From: Mucilaginibacter sp. OK098
GTDB taxonomy: Bacteria > Bacteroidota > Bacteroidia > Sphingobacteriales > Sphingobacteriaceae
Assembly: GCF_900142915.1 (NCBI RefSeq)
Contig: NZ_FRCM01000009.1
Coordinates: forward strand, 124,001 to 188,000
Reading direction: 5' to 3'
Length of the DNA: 64,000 nucleotides
The position numbers and the translations under genes are program-made. Shown here piece by piece: positions 7,740 to 15,998 of the stretch; position 1 is the stretch's first letter; each line of letters starts with the position of its first letter. The notes under the pieces were generated by a model, which worked only from the letters and a program-made list of their open reading frames with translations, made no database searches and was not told the DNA's origin.

Positions 7740-10274
7740 ATGGATACCAGGAGAGATTTTATAAAAAAGGCTGCAATGTTAACTGGCGCGGCTGGCTTAT
7801 CAGGTTTAATACCGGCTTCAATTCAAATGGCTATGGCCATTAACCCGGCGCCGGGCAGCACTTATATGGATGCAGAACATATTGTTATCCTGATGCAGGA
7901 AAACCGTTCGTTTGATCACGTGTACGGAACGCTTAAGGGTGTAAGGGGATACAATGATCCGCGCGCTATTGATCTGCCAAATAAAAATAAAGTATGGCTG
8001 CAATCAAACAAAAAGGGGGAAACTTATGCGCCTTTTCATTTAGATATAAAAAACACCAAATCAACCTGGATGAGCTCGCTTCCGCATTCATGGCGCAACC
8101 AGGTAAATGCCCGTAACGACGGCAAATTTGATAAGTGGCTTGATAATAAGCGCAACGGCAATAAAGAGTATGCAGATATGCCGCTTACCCTGGGTTACCA
8201 CACCCGCCAGGATATCCCTTTTTACTATGCTTTGGCTGATGCCTTTACCGTTTGCGATCAGAACTTTTGCTCGGCATTAACGGGCACTAATCCTAACAGG
8301 CTTTACTTTTGGAGCGGCACCATCCGCGAGGAGCAAAATGAGGATTCTCGGGCTCACGTTTGGAACGAGGACATGGATTATGGTACGCTTAAATGGGCTA
8401 CCTTTCCCGAGCGTTTGGAAGAGAACGGCATCTCATGGAACTGCTACCAGAACGAAGTTGCAATAGATACCGGTTTTGAAGGCGAGGAAGATCCGTGGTT
8501 ATCAAACTTCCAGGATAATCCGCTTGAGTTTTTTGCGCAGTACAATATTCACTTGCACGAGCCGCACATCATCGCCATGGAAAAAAGGGCGAAAGAACTG
8601 CCCGCCATGATAAATGACCTGCAAAAGAAAATTGATACACTTCCTGCCGGCGATGCACACATCAGCCATCTTAAAAAACAATTAAGGGAGATGAAAGGCT
8701 ACCTTGATTCAGTTAATAAAGAACGTGAAGTTTACAAGCTGGGCATGTTTGATAAGCTGTCAGACAAAGAAAAAAGCCTGCATAACAAAGCCTTCAGCAA
8801 TAATAAAAACGACCCGGATTATCGTACGCTTGTCGACTTAAAATACAATGACGACGGTACCCAGCGTGAGCTGAAAGTACCAAAGGGCGACGTGTTGCAC
8901 CAGTTTAGGGAAGATGTAAAAACAGGCAAGCTGCCAACCGTATCATGGGTAACTGCTCCGGAGAATTTTTCCGATCACCCAAGTGCAGCCTGGTTTGGGG
9001 CTTGGTATGTATCAGAGGTGATGGATATCCTAACTCAAAACCCCGAAGTATGGAAAAAAACCATCTTCATATTAGCTTATGATGAAAACGATGGTTATTT
9101 TGACCATGTGCCGCCATTTACCGCGCCACATTCGCATAAAGCGGGTACCGGGAAGGTATCTGAGGGGATTGATACCCGCGTTGAATTTATAACGCTTGAG
9201 CAAGAGCTTGCCCGGAAAGATTTCCCTGAAAAATATGATAAGGAAAACGCTATTGGCTTAGGCTTCCGTGTGCCGCTGGTAATAGCCTCGCCATGGAGCA
9301 AAGGCGGCTGGGTTAACTCCGAGGTGTTTGACCATACCTCAACCCTGCAGTTTTTAGAAACATTCCTGAGCAAAAAAACCGGCAAAAAAATAATTGAGCC
9401 AAACATCAGTGAATGGCGTCGTACCATTTGTGGTGATCTGACCTCTGTATTCCGCCCGTACAACGGTGAGGTTATTCCTAAACCGGAGTTTTTGCCGAAA
9501 GATGCATTTGTAGAAGGCATTCATAAAGCACAGTTTAAAAAACTGCCGGATGATTATAAACTGTTAACTGCCGATGAAATAGCGCTTATCAATAAAGCGC
9601 CTTACAAATCGCCGTACATGCCGAAGCAGGAAAAAGGCATCAAACCATCATGCGCCCTGCCCTATCAGTTGTATGCCGATGGTAAATTAAGCGCTGATAA
9701 GAAATCATTTAGCGTGAAGTTTACGGCAAGCAACAAAGTTTTTGGCAGCGCTGCATCGGGTTCGCCATTTAACGTTTATGCACCCGGCAAGTATATTGAA
9801 GAGAATTTGCGGACCTGGGCCTACACCACTAGGGCTGGCGACACCCTTGCCGATGAATGGCCTTTAAGTGATTTTGAAAACAGCCATTACCACCTGCGGG
9901 TTTACGGACCGAACGGGTTTTTCCGCGAATTTAAAGGTAACGCAAATGACCCTGAATTGGATATTGTATGCGATTACCAGCTTGATCATATAGATGCCAA
10001 AAAGCTTACCGGTAATATTGAATTGAGCCTGCTCAACGCCGACAGTCATCAGCAAACCGTTCAGATAACCGATCATGCTTACAAAACCAACAACCATGTA
10101 GTAACGCTTAAACCTGCAGGTAAATCGTCAGTGGCGCTTAACCTCATCAACAGCCATGGCTGGTATGATTTCAGCGTTAAAGTAAACGGCACCCAAACCT
10201 TTGAAAAAAGATATGCAGGCAGGGTTGAAACCGGTAAATCAAGCTTTAGCGACCCACAAATGGGGGACGTGTAG
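7740..10274 (+). CDS. Phosphocholine-specific phospholipase C family protein, Tat-exported
   Basis: Secreted phosphodiesterase of the PlcH/PlcN type, 844 residues, which removes the phosphorylated head group from phosphatidylcholine or sphingomyelin. The start gives a twin-arginine signal (RRDFIKKAAMLTG, arginines 4-5). The phosphoesterase domain shows QENRSFDH (Glu54-Asn55), the TGTNPNR segment with the candidate nucleophile Thr181 (PlcH uses a Thr at the equivalent place), AYDENDGYFDHVPP and VFDHTSTLQFLE. Two beta-rich C-terminal domains (about 640-830) are of the bacterial phospholipase C type. It follows the phosphonate operon on the same strand after 203 bp and ends at a terminator. I infer that it may release phosphonate-containing head groups from phosphonolipids; ordinary phospholipid turnover is the conservative reading. 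Confidence 0.92.
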   Translation: MDTRRDFIKKAAMLTGAAGLSGLIPASIQMAMAINPAPGSTYMDAEHIVILMQENRSFDHVYGTLKGVRGYNDPRAIDLPNKNKVWLQSNKKGETYAPFHLDIKNTKSTWMSSLPHSWRNQVNARNDGKFDKWLDNKRNGNKEYADMPLTLGYHTRQDIPFYYALADAFTVCDQNFCSALTGTNPNRLYFWSGTIREEQNEDSRAHVWNEDMDYGTLKWATFPERLEENGISWNCYQNEVAIDTGFEGEEDPWLSNFQDNPLEFFAQYNIHLHEPHIIAMEKRAKELPAMINDLQKKIDTLPAGDAHISHLKKQLREMKGYLDSVNKEREVYKLGMFDKLSDKEKSLHNKAFSNNKNDPDYRTLVDLKYNDDGTQRELKVPKGDVLHQFREDVKTGKLPTVSWVTAPENFSDHPSAAWFGAWYVSEVMDILTQNPEVWKKTIFILAYDENDGYFDHVPPFTAPHSHKAGTGKVSEGIDTRVEFITLEQELARKDFPEKYDKENAIGLGFRVPLVIASPWSKGGWVNSEVFDHTSTLQFLETFLSKKTGKKIIEPNISEWRRTICGDLTSVFRPYNGEVIPKPEFLPKDAFVEGIHKAQFKKLPDDYKLLTADEIALINKAPYKSPYMPKQEKGIKPSCALPYQLYADGKLSADKKSFSVKFTASNKVFGSAASGSPFNVYAPGKYIEENLRTWAYTTRAGDTLADEWPLSDFENSHYHLRVYGPNGFFREFKGNANDPELDIVCDYQLDHIDAKKLTGNIELSLLNADSHQQTVQITDHAYKTNNHVVTLKPAGKSSVALNLINSHGWYDFSVKVNGTQTFEKRYAGRVETGKSSFSDPQMGDV

Positions 10275-10332
10275 GAAAACAAAAAACGGATCAATTGCCT
10301 CGCAGGCCCTGAAGAATAGCAAACACGTAAAA

Positions 10333-10364
10333 AAAGCATCGCCTCAAAAAAGAAGCGATGCTTT
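10333..10364. terminator. Bidirectional terminator hairpin
   Basis: AAAGCATCGC (10333-10342) pairs perfectly with GCGATGCTTT (10355-10364). It lies between the convergent phospholipase gene and the small secreted protein gene, with A/T-rich flanks on both sides. Confidence 0.8.
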
Positions 10365-10386
10365 ATAGTATAAGGGGTTTAATCAA

Positions 10387-10746
10387 TTATTCCTGAACAA
10401 TAAATGTTTTGGTTTTACCTTCGTCATAAACGTGGATGCTCTTTTTAACAATTTGTTTGTTTGAAGTAACTTCCATGGTGTAATCGCCGTTTTCAAGGGT
10501 GGTTAAAATATAGCCTTTTGAATGGTTGCTTGCCAATACATCTTTACGCAGTACATTTTTATCCTGGTCGTAAATCATTACGATTGATTTTGCATCGGCG
10601 GCTTTTACAGCAATTCCTTTATTTGATGGCAGTGTAGAAATGGTTGCTGAAGGTGCAGTTACCTTTACAACTTTAGCAGGAACCGCCGCAAACAAACCTG
10701 TTGTTGCCAATAGAAATAGTGCTGTTAATTTGATTGAATTCTTCAT
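10387..10746 (-). CDS. Small secreted hypothetical protein
   Basis: A 119-residue exported protein of unknown function. I start it at the ATG at 10746 (MKNSIKLTALFLLATTGLFA), which gives a good Sec signal peptide; an upstream frame extension to 10824 has no such signal. The mature part has a beta-strand pattern ending in GDYTMEVTSNKQIVKKSIHVYD, resembling a single Ig-like or T9SS-tail-like beta sandwich, as found in many small Bacteroidetes periplasmic proteins. No catalytic motif is seen. Confidence 0.75.
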   Translation of the reverse strand: MKNSIKLTALFLLATTGLFAAVPAKVVKVTAPSATISTLPSNKGIAVKAADAKSIVMIYDQDKNVLRKDVLASNHSKGYILTTLENGDYTMEVTSNKQIVKKSIHVYDEGKTKTFIVQE

Positions 10747-11002
10747 GATCTTAATTTTTTTAATGTATATGAATGTTTTTGTTATCGTTTTACAATTCAA
10801 AGGAACAACAACTTTAAACACCAAAAAAACTTAATAGACCAGCACCTTTTACAAGTAGACCAAAGGTGAATTACGCTCTATAAATGCTTATAAAGCGCTA
10901 ATAATGTGAATAATACGATTTTATAGATTGATTAGCGGTGTTCATCGGTGTATTTTAGCCGCTTGTAGGGAACTACAGATATTATTAATAAAATTTAATC
11001 TT

Positions 11003-11264
11003 TCCCCACCTCTTTCCGCCGCAGGAGAAGAGGTCGAGCAGCGAAGCGTCGTAGAGTGAGTAAACGCTGCGCTGTGCATTGGCGTTAATATCGCGCGCAG
11101 AGCTACTCACCCGGTCATTGCTTCGCTCGACCTGCCCTCTCTTCCGCGAGCGGTAAAGAGGGCTAAAAAATCTTTTCATTTTTTCTTCCCCCCCCCACCT
11201 CTTTCCGTCGCAGACGAAGAGAGGTCGACCAGCGCAGCGTCGTCGGGTGAGTCAACGCTACGCC
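11003..11264. repeat. Dispersed repeat: two direct copies and one inverted copy
   Basis: The 10747-11422 region holds no convincing gene. It contains a repeat seen at about 11003-11077 and 11193-11264 in direct orientation (CCCCACCTCTTTCCG, then GGTCGA..AGCG and AGCGTCGT). A degraded inverted copy lies at 11099-11165. Frames through it are short and repeat-made. It looks like a mobile or extragenic palindromic element rather than a coding sequence. Confidence 0.65.
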
Positions 11265-11422
11265 AAGCTTTTACGCAAATGCCCTGGTATCTGTTAAAGT
11301 CATCATCAGCATTTTACAAAGTTTGTATTGAAGGGTCGGGTAATACGGTTAACCAGTGGGTTATTATCGGGGCTAAGGAGACTAAGTAATTTCCCCTCAC
11401 ATCATTGCAATTACGTATGCAC

Positions 11423-11821
11423 TCAGTCCTGCTTCAATGCTTCTCTTATCTTATCCATTGTAGCTTCCAGTTGCTCAGGGGTAAAGGAGAGTTTTGGACG
11501 GGAGAAATTCATGTCGTCAACCCTGTTCATCGGGATCAGGTGAATATGCGCATGCGGCACTTCGAGGCCGATAACTGCTACCCCAACCTTGATACAGGGA
11601 ATGGCTTTTTTAATACCGCCGGCAACAATTTTTGCAAAGATCTGCAAACCGGCATAAAGGTCATCCTCCATGTCGAAGAGGTAATCAACTTCCTGCTTAG
11701 GGATCACCAGCACATGCCCTTCGGCAAGCGGGTTAATATCCAGGAATGCCAAAAAATCAATAGTTTCGGCTACTTTATAAGCTGGGATCTCGCCTGATAT
11801 TATTTTTGAAAAGATGGTCAT
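11423..11821 (-). CDS. HIT-family nucleotide-binding hydrolase
   Basis: Small cytosolic hydrolase of the histidine-triad superfamily (HinT branch), 132 residues, acting on nucleoside phosphoramidates or dinucleotides. The triad HAHIHL is at His90, His92 and His94; FSKIISGEIPAYKV and NPLAEGHVLVIPK are the standard N-terminal HinT motifs. Downstream of greA on the same strand after a 172-bp gap that carries a strong hairpin, so co-transcription is possible. The start at 11821 matches the family N-terminus. Confidence 0.95.
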   Translation of the reverse strand: MTIFSKIISGEIPAYKVAETIDFLAFLDINPLAEGHVLVIPKQEVDYLFDMEDDLYAGLQIFAKIVAGGIKKAIPCIKVGVAVIGLEVPHAHIHLIPMNRVDDMNFSRPKLSFTPEQLEATMDKIREALKQD

Positions 11822-11919
11822 GTTGAGTTGATTGGGTTAATTAAGTTGGATTGAGTTGATTAGGTTAGTCCTTTACCCTCGTTGCCTGAGTTATCGCAGA
11901 CATCTTTTTTCTTTAGCAG

Positions 11920-11943
11920 GGTGGCTGTGAGGACACAGCCACC
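11920..11943. other. Strong intergenic hairpin between greA and the HIT gene
   Basis: GGTGGCTGTG and CACAGCCACC form a perfect 10-bp stem with an AGGA loop. On the minus strand, in the direction of greA-HIT transcription, no U-run follows, so it is not a standard terminator. It could be a processing or mRNA-stability element or a dispersed palindrome. A word repeat of the 'caatcaactcaa' type lies beside it at 11823-11868. Confidence 0.55.
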
Positions 11944-11993
11944 GCGTTTGCTTGTATTTTTTAAATCCGATATCGAAACTCCGACTTCCGAAA

Positions 11994-12467
11994 TTACCTC
12001 GAAATCTCCATTATTTCAAATTCCATATTACCGGCCGGTACGGTTATTTCAATAGTTTCGCCAACCTTTTTGCCTAATAAGCCCTTGGCAATAGGCGACG
12101 CTACCGAAATTTTACCCGATTTAAGGTCGGCCTCATTTTCTGATACCAGCTGATAGCTCATAACAGCACCGTTCTTTACATTCTTTATTTTAACAATAGA
12201 TAATGCCAGTACTTTTGAAGCATCCAATTTCGACTCATCAAGCAGGCGGGCATTTGCAAGCATTTCGCCCATTTTTGAAATTTTTGCCTCATGCAATCCC
12301 TGCGCCTCTTTGGCAGCATCGTATTCCGCATTTTCAGACAGATCACCTTTGTCGCGGGCCTCTGCAATTGCTTTACTGATGTTGGTTCGGCCCGTAGTTT
12401 TTAACTGATGTAACTCGTTCTTTAAATTTTCTAAACCTTCTTTGGTATAATATGCTACCTCTGCCAT
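11994..12467 (-). CDS. greA: Transcription elongation factor GreA
   Basis: Rescues backtracked RNA polymerase by stimulating transcript cleavage. The 157-residue product starts best at the ATG at 12467 (MAEVAYYTKEGLENLKNEL); the ATG three codons upstream adds only MCV. The N-terminal coiled coil carries the ISKAIAEARDKGDLSENAEYDAAKEAQG signature with the acidic Asp/Glu tip, and the C-terminal FKBP-like domain has VASPIAKGLLGKKVGETIEI. Length is normal for the family. Its roughly 145-nt leader contains a hairpin and an intrinsic-terminator structure, which suggests attenuation or production of a short leader RNA. Confidence 0.97.
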   Translation of the reverse strand: MAEVAYYTKEGLENLKNELHQLKTTGRTNISKAIAEARDKGDLSENAEYDAAKEAQGLHEAKISKMGEMLANARLLDESKLDASKVLALSIVKIKNVKNGAVMSYQLVSENEADLKSGKISVASPIAKGLLGKKVGETIEITVPAGNMEFEIMEISR

Positions 12468-12512
12468 AACGCACAAATTAAATTTTTAATAATATTAAGT
12501 TCTATGGTCGCC

Positions 12513-12544
12513 AAAAAAAACCGCCCTTCTGTTTTAAGAAGGAC
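12513..12544 (-). terminator. Intrinsic-terminator structure inside the greA leader
   Basis: Read on the minus strand, GTCCTTCT and AGAAGGGC form an 8-bp stem (one G-U pair) with a TAAAAC loop, then GG and a run of eight T. The T-run ends 45 nt before the greA ATG. No gene precedes it on this strand, so it would stop transcripts within the greA leader. Confidence 0.7.
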
Positions 12545-12570
12545 GCAATGACGTTCTTTTAAAAAACAAA

Positions 12571-12603
12571 CAAGACTATATCGGCCACGCCTACATAGTC
12601 TTG
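12571..12603 (-). other. Hairpin in the 5' part of the greA leader
   Basis: CAAGACTAT (12571-12579) pairs with ATAGTCTTG (12595-12603). On the minus strand it precedes the leader terminator by about 25 nt. On that strand TTTGTTTTTT follows the stem, so it may itself act as a weaker terminator or anti-terminator. Confidence 0.5.
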
Positions 12604-12617
12604 CTTTTTGTATAAAA

Positions 12618-12650
12618 CGAAGATAAGTGATTTAAGTTTTAATATCCAAA
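12618..12650 (-). promoter_or_regulatory. Candidate greA promoter
   Basis: On the minus strand TTTG (12650-12647), a 21-nt spacer and TATCTTCG (12625-12618) match the Bacteroidetes -33/-7 arrangement (TTTG, 19-23 nt, TAnnTTTG) with one mismatch. Transcription would begin near 12611. Confidence 0.45.
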
Positions 12651-12658
12651 TATTTTTT

Positions 12659-12838
12659 AGTTCATAGCTGATGTCGTTCATGGATCATAGTTCATGGTTC
12701 ATGGCAAGAAGGAAGTAGCGGTAGTTTACGAATTGACTTGTATAACATCTTATCATTTAGCATAAGGCTAAAAATGCCATGAACTGTTTCTCTTTGTCAA
12801 CCCACCGCCATGAACTATGAACCATCAACTATGAACTA
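12659..12838. repeat. Phrase repeats of the 'gaaccatcaactatgaac' family
   Basis: Two tracts (12659-12704 and 12776-12838) consist of repeated, slightly varied words such as ttcatggttcatgg and ccatgaactatgaaccatca. They lie in the divergent greA-panD gap and show no coding frame. Confidence 0.6.
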
Positions 12839-12849
12839 ATATTTTTCTC

Positions 12850-12857
12850 TACCTTTG
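12850..12857 (+). promoter_or_regulatory. Candidate -7 element of panD
   Basis: TACCTTTG fits the Bacteroidetes TAnnTTTG consensus exactly and ends only 4 bp before the panD ATG. Transcription would start at or next to the start codon. No good -33 TTTG is seen. Confidence 0.45.
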
Positions 12858-12861
12858 CCCC

Positions 12862-13212
12862 ATGATAATTGAAGTATTAAAATCCAAGCTTCACCGTGCA
12901 AAGGTAACACAGGCCGAATTGAACTATGTAGGCAGTATTACTATTGATGAAGATTTGATGGATGCGGCTAATATTATAGCTAATGAAAAGGTGCAGATTG
13001 TAAATAATAACAACGGCGCCCGTTTTGAAACCTACGTTATCCGCGGTGAACGTGGCACAGGCACTATTTGCTTAAACGGTGCAACAGCCCGGCTGGCCCA
13101 AGTGGGCGATATTGTGATCATTATGTCATACGCCTATATGGAAGTTGATGAGGCGCGTAAATATGAACCGATATTGATTTTCCCGGATAGCGATAATAAA
13201 TTATTAAAGTAA
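12862..13212 (+). CDS. panD: Aspartate 1-decarboxylase
   Basis: Makes beta-alanine from L-aspartate for pantothenate and coenzyme A synthesis. The 116-residue proenzyme begins MIIEVLKSKLHRAKVTQAEL and has the self-cleavage site Gly24-Ser25 (YVGSIT), which generates the pyruvoyl group. Lys9, Arg54-region GARFETYVI and the NGATARLAQVGD segment (Asn/Gly/Ala around the active site) are as in the family. Length is normal for PanD (about 115-125). No panC or panB is adjacent. Confidence 0.97.
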   Translation: MIIEVLKSKLHRAKVTQAELNYVGSITIDEDLMDAANIIANEKVQIVNNNNGARFETYVIRGERGTGTICLNGATARLAQVGDIVIIMSYAYMEVDEARKYEPILIFPDSDNKLLK

Positions 13213-13242
13213 ATTAGAGCAGCTCAAAAGCCGGTTTGCTAA

Positions 13243-14205
13243 ATGAAATTTTTATCAACTTTAATTGCTCTTCTTTTTACCACTCTTTGCTTTGCCCAGC
13301 GACAAAATGTTTATTTTTTAAAAAACAACGGCAAATATGTAGCCGTGCGCGATAGCGCCGATTATATACGGGTTGTACGGGAGCCGGATTCCGCATCTGT
13401 CATGTACAACGTATTTGAGTTTTATCTTAGCGGCAAGCGTAAGCTGGTTGGAAAATCAAAATCTATCGATCCGCCAACGTTCGAAGGACAATGCCTGGGT
13501 TATTATGCAAACGGGGCAAAAAAAAGTATTACCAATTATAAAGACGGCGTAAAAGTTGGGCCTGAATATGAATTTTACCCGAGCGGGAAACCATATTTGG
13601 TGACAGAATATATTGCCGATGGCAAACTTGACAGTTATTTCAGGAATTACATTATAACAGCTAATTACGACTCCTTAGGTACCCCGCTGGTTGAAAACGG
13701 TAAAGGCCATTGCAAACTCTACGACAGTAACTTTAAATATATTGAGGAAGAAGGTAATGTAAGTGATGGTAAAAGAGATGGCGTTTGGAAGGGTAGCTCC
13801 ACTAAGCCACAAACATCATTTACAGAAAACTATAAAAATGGCGAGCTTATTTCTGGTACGGCTACGTTTGCTGATGGAGCAACTGCAAGTTATACCAAAT
13901 CAAGAGGTACCGAGCCCCTGTTTAAAGGCGGGATTGCGGGTTTTGTGGCATACCTTGGCAATAACATACAATACCCGGACTATGAACGCAGCAATAATAT
14001 ACAGGGAGAGGTGGTTCTATCTTTTGTAGTTGAAAAGGATGGCAGTGTAACGGAAGTTAAGGTAGACGAGTCGTTGAGCAAAGGCCTGGATAAAGAAGCG
14101 CTGAGGGTTGTTAAAAAATCACCGCACTGGATACCCGGGACAATGTTTACCCGGCCGGTAAGAGTAGTGTACAGTGTTCCGGTGAATTTTTCTTTAAAGG
14201 ACTAA
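13243..14205 (+). CDS. Secreted TonB C-terminal domain protein with MORN-like repeats
   Basis: Exported protein, 320 residues. A signal peptide (MKFLSTLIALLFTTLCFAQ) is followed by MORN/YwqK-like repeats (GQCLGYYANGAKKSITNYKDG, then YPSGKPYLVTEYIADGKLDS and DGKRDGVWKGSS). The C-terminal TonB-like domain (about 225-318) has the typical GEVVLSFVVEKDGSVTEVKV pattern. Unlike true TonB it lacks an N-terminal anchor and a proline-rich spanner, so direct energy transduction from ExbBD is unlikely. It is one of the many Bacteroidetes TonB-C proteins of unknown partner. Starts 30 bp after panD; ends in a 4-bp tail-to-tail overlap with the next gene. Confidence 0.82.
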   Translation: MKFLSTLIALLFTTLCFAQRQNVYFLKNNGKYVAVRDSADYIRVVREPDSASVMYNVFEFYLSGKRKLVGKSKSIDPPTFEGQCLGYYANGAKKSITNYKDGVKVGPEYEFYPSGKPYLVTEYIADGKLDSYFRNYIITANYDSLGTPLVENGKGHCKLYDSNFKYIEEEGNVSDGKRDGVWKGSSTKPQTSFTENYKNGELISGTATFADGATASYTKSRGTEPLFKGGIAGFVAYLGNNIQYPDYERSNNIQGEVVLSFVVEKDGSVTEVKVDESLSKGLDKEALRVVKKSPHWIPGTMFTRPVRVVYSVPVNFSLKD

Positions 14206-14729
14206 TTCGACGGATAAGCGCCAACCCCCAATACCAGGTGCAGGCTGGCGTCGGTGCTAATGTGGTTGCGCAGCTTGTAAACCATTTTTATCCTTACCTG
14301 CGACTCACGCATCCGCTGATCTAAAAAGGTAGAATTATCAATATCCAAAACCAGGCCGTTGCCAACCCCGGCGGTAATATCTGTGCGCGAGGCTACCAAA
14401 ACCTCTTCGCTGCCATCCGCCTTTGCCATGTAAACTTTTACTAATGATAAATTACCCAGGTTAAAATCGGAGGGGTCTTTTGATTCCAGTTTTGCCGAGA
14501 TCATCCGCACCTCGCTTATTTTGGAGCCATTATTTCCACCCTTCTTAAAATCCTGATCAAAGCTGGTGGCCATACCCGTTACTGAAAGCTCCTCGCCCGT
14601 TTTTGACGATTGAGGGATGGTAACAGTAGTTGTATAAGGGAAAGTTGATTTTACAATAGATTGCATCATAGCACAGCTTCCGAAAACCAACGGCAAAATA
14701 AGTGAAATAAATAAAACGTTCCTTCTCAT
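14202..14729 (-). CDS. Hypothetical lipoprotein
   Basis: 175 residues. A lipobox (LVFGSC, Cys19) follows a short hydrophobic leader, so it should be anchored in the outer or inner membrane. The rest is beta-rich (YTTTVTIPQSSKTGEELSV, then SEVRMISAKLESKDPSDF) without a motif I recognise. Convergent with the TonB-C gene and overlapping it by 4 bp at the stop codons. Function unknown. Confidence 0.8.
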   Translation of the reverse strand: MRRNVLFISLILPLVFGSCAMMQSIVKSTFPYTTTVTIPQSSKTGEELSVTGMATSFDQDFKKGGNNGSKISEVRMISAKLESKDPSDFNLGNLSLVKVYMAKADGSEEVLVASRTDITAGVGNGLVLDIDNSTFLDQRMRESQVRIKMVYKLRNHISTDASLHLVLGVGAYPSN

Positions 14730-14887
14730 AATTATATCTCTCCCTGGTTTATTTAGGTTATGGCGAAGCAGTATGTAAATTTAATGTAATATTGAGTTAA
14801 AATTTGGCATTTTCAACAAATTAGCAATTAAAATTTCATAAGATCATTAAAATTCCATCTTTGATAATGTTCAGGATATTTCTTCAC

Positions 14888-14994
14888 GCCCTTGTTGGTG
14901 TTGTCACCAACAAGCGGAAAGCGCTTATGGTTTGGACTATACGTTTGCCATATCAGAATTCCACGCCCTTGGTGGTGACAACACCAACAAGGGC
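14888..14994. repeat. 27-bp inverted repeat with 53-bp spacer
   Basis: GCCCTTGTTGGTGTTGTCAC and onward (14888-14914) pairs with 14968-14994 with one mismatch. Each arm itself contains the short palindrome TTGGTG/CACCAA. Located in the 14730-15130 gap, which otherwise shows no gene. Probably a dispersed extragenic palindrome. Confidence 0.7.
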
Positions 14995-15130
14995 CTTAAG
15001 GAGTAGGAAAGGCAATATTGCAACTCAATCAATCTTTTGGAGTCCTAATATGTAACCCAATAAAAAATTTGCAACAATTAATTTATTGCTTTACATTTAT
15101 TCCAATTCTCATCAACCTAAAACCCTCACC

Positions 15131-15976
15131 ATGAACACACTTTCAAACGGATCAAGCGGCGGCGAAGTAACCATGCTGCAACGCGCGCTTTCACTATTAG
15201 GTTATAACTGCACTGTTGACGGAAGCTTTGGCCCGGGGACACAAGCCGCTGTAGAACAATTTCAAACCGCCCAGGGCTTCACTGCCGATGGCGTAGCCGG
15301 CCCTACAACATGGGGTGCGCTGGATAACCTGGCCCCGCAGGGGATGGATATTTCACATAATAACGGAACTATCGGGTGGAGCAGCTTATCGCCCCACATC
15401 CAATTTGTTTACAGCAAATACAGCCAGGGAGCCACTTATAAAGACCCTATGTTTAGCACCAACCTCCCCTCCATCAAACAAAAAGGACTTTTATACGGGG
15501 GCTATCATTTTCTCACATTCCAGGATTCGGCGCAGGACCAGGCGGATAATTTTTTAGCCTGCTGGCCTTCTTTTTCAGATCCGGGAGCACTGCCGCCGGC
15601 GCTGGATGTGGAGTGGCAGGTTGGCAGCGATGACGCAGAAACCAACCAGCTTAACGCTTACATTACCAACAATAAGAATACTTGTGTGCAAATAATAACC
15701 GACTGGCTGAGTATAGTAACAGCACAAACCGGGCGCACACCTGTGATTTATACCGCGAAAGGTTTTTGGAGCGAATACTTTAGCGGGATCACCCAGTTTG
15801 GCAATAACCCGCTGTGGATCCCGGCTTACCAGCAGCAGCCTCCCGGCCTGCCCCAGGGCTGGACTAAATACGCCATATGGCAATATTCAGAAAACCTGGC
15901 CATCCCCGGCGTAAGCGGCGGCGGTTTGGATGTGGATATTTTTAACGGGGATTTTGCTGCGCTGAAAAGCCTTTGA
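15131..15976 (+). CDS. Peptidoglycan-binding domain plus GH25 muramidase
   Basis: Cell-wall lytic enzyme, 281 residues, cleaving the MurNAc-GlcNAc bond. Residues 1-65 form a PG_binding_1 module (GEVTMLQRALSLLGY, DGSFGPGTQAAVEQFQ). Residues 70-281 form a GH25 barrel with GMDISHNNG (catalytic Asp73), PPALDVEW (Asp159, Glu161) and the IWQYSE strand near the end. I start it at the ATG at 15131, because the upstream extension is not conserved-looking. No signal peptide is visible, which is unusual for a lysozyme and suggests export by a dedicated system, release on lysis, or a prophage-like origin. No phage genes are adjacent. Confidence 0.9.
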   Translation: MNTLSNGSSGGEVTMLQRALSLLGYNCTVDGSFGPGTQAAVEQFQTAQGFTADGVAGPTTWGALDNLAPQGMDISHNNGTIGWSSLSPHIQFVYSKYSQGATYKDPMFSTNLPSIKQKGLLYGGYHFLTFQDSAQDQADNFLACWPSFSDPGALPPALDVEWQVGSDDAETNQLNAYITNNKNTCVQIITDWLSIVTAQTGRTPVIYTAKGFWSEYFSGITQFGNNPLWIPAYQQQPPGLPQGWTKYAIWQYSENLAIPGVSGGGLDVDIFNGDFAALKSL

Positions 15977-15998
15977 TCAGGAGAGCTTGCGGGGACAA

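Noticed and set aside
10985..11179. 64-codon ORF on the minus strand
   Set aside because: Made of the dispersed repeat at 11003-11165; similar repeat copies do not keep the frame.
14861..15055. 64-codon plus-strand ORF
   Set aside because: Runs through both arms of the 27-bp inverted repeat; no start context or recognisable protein.
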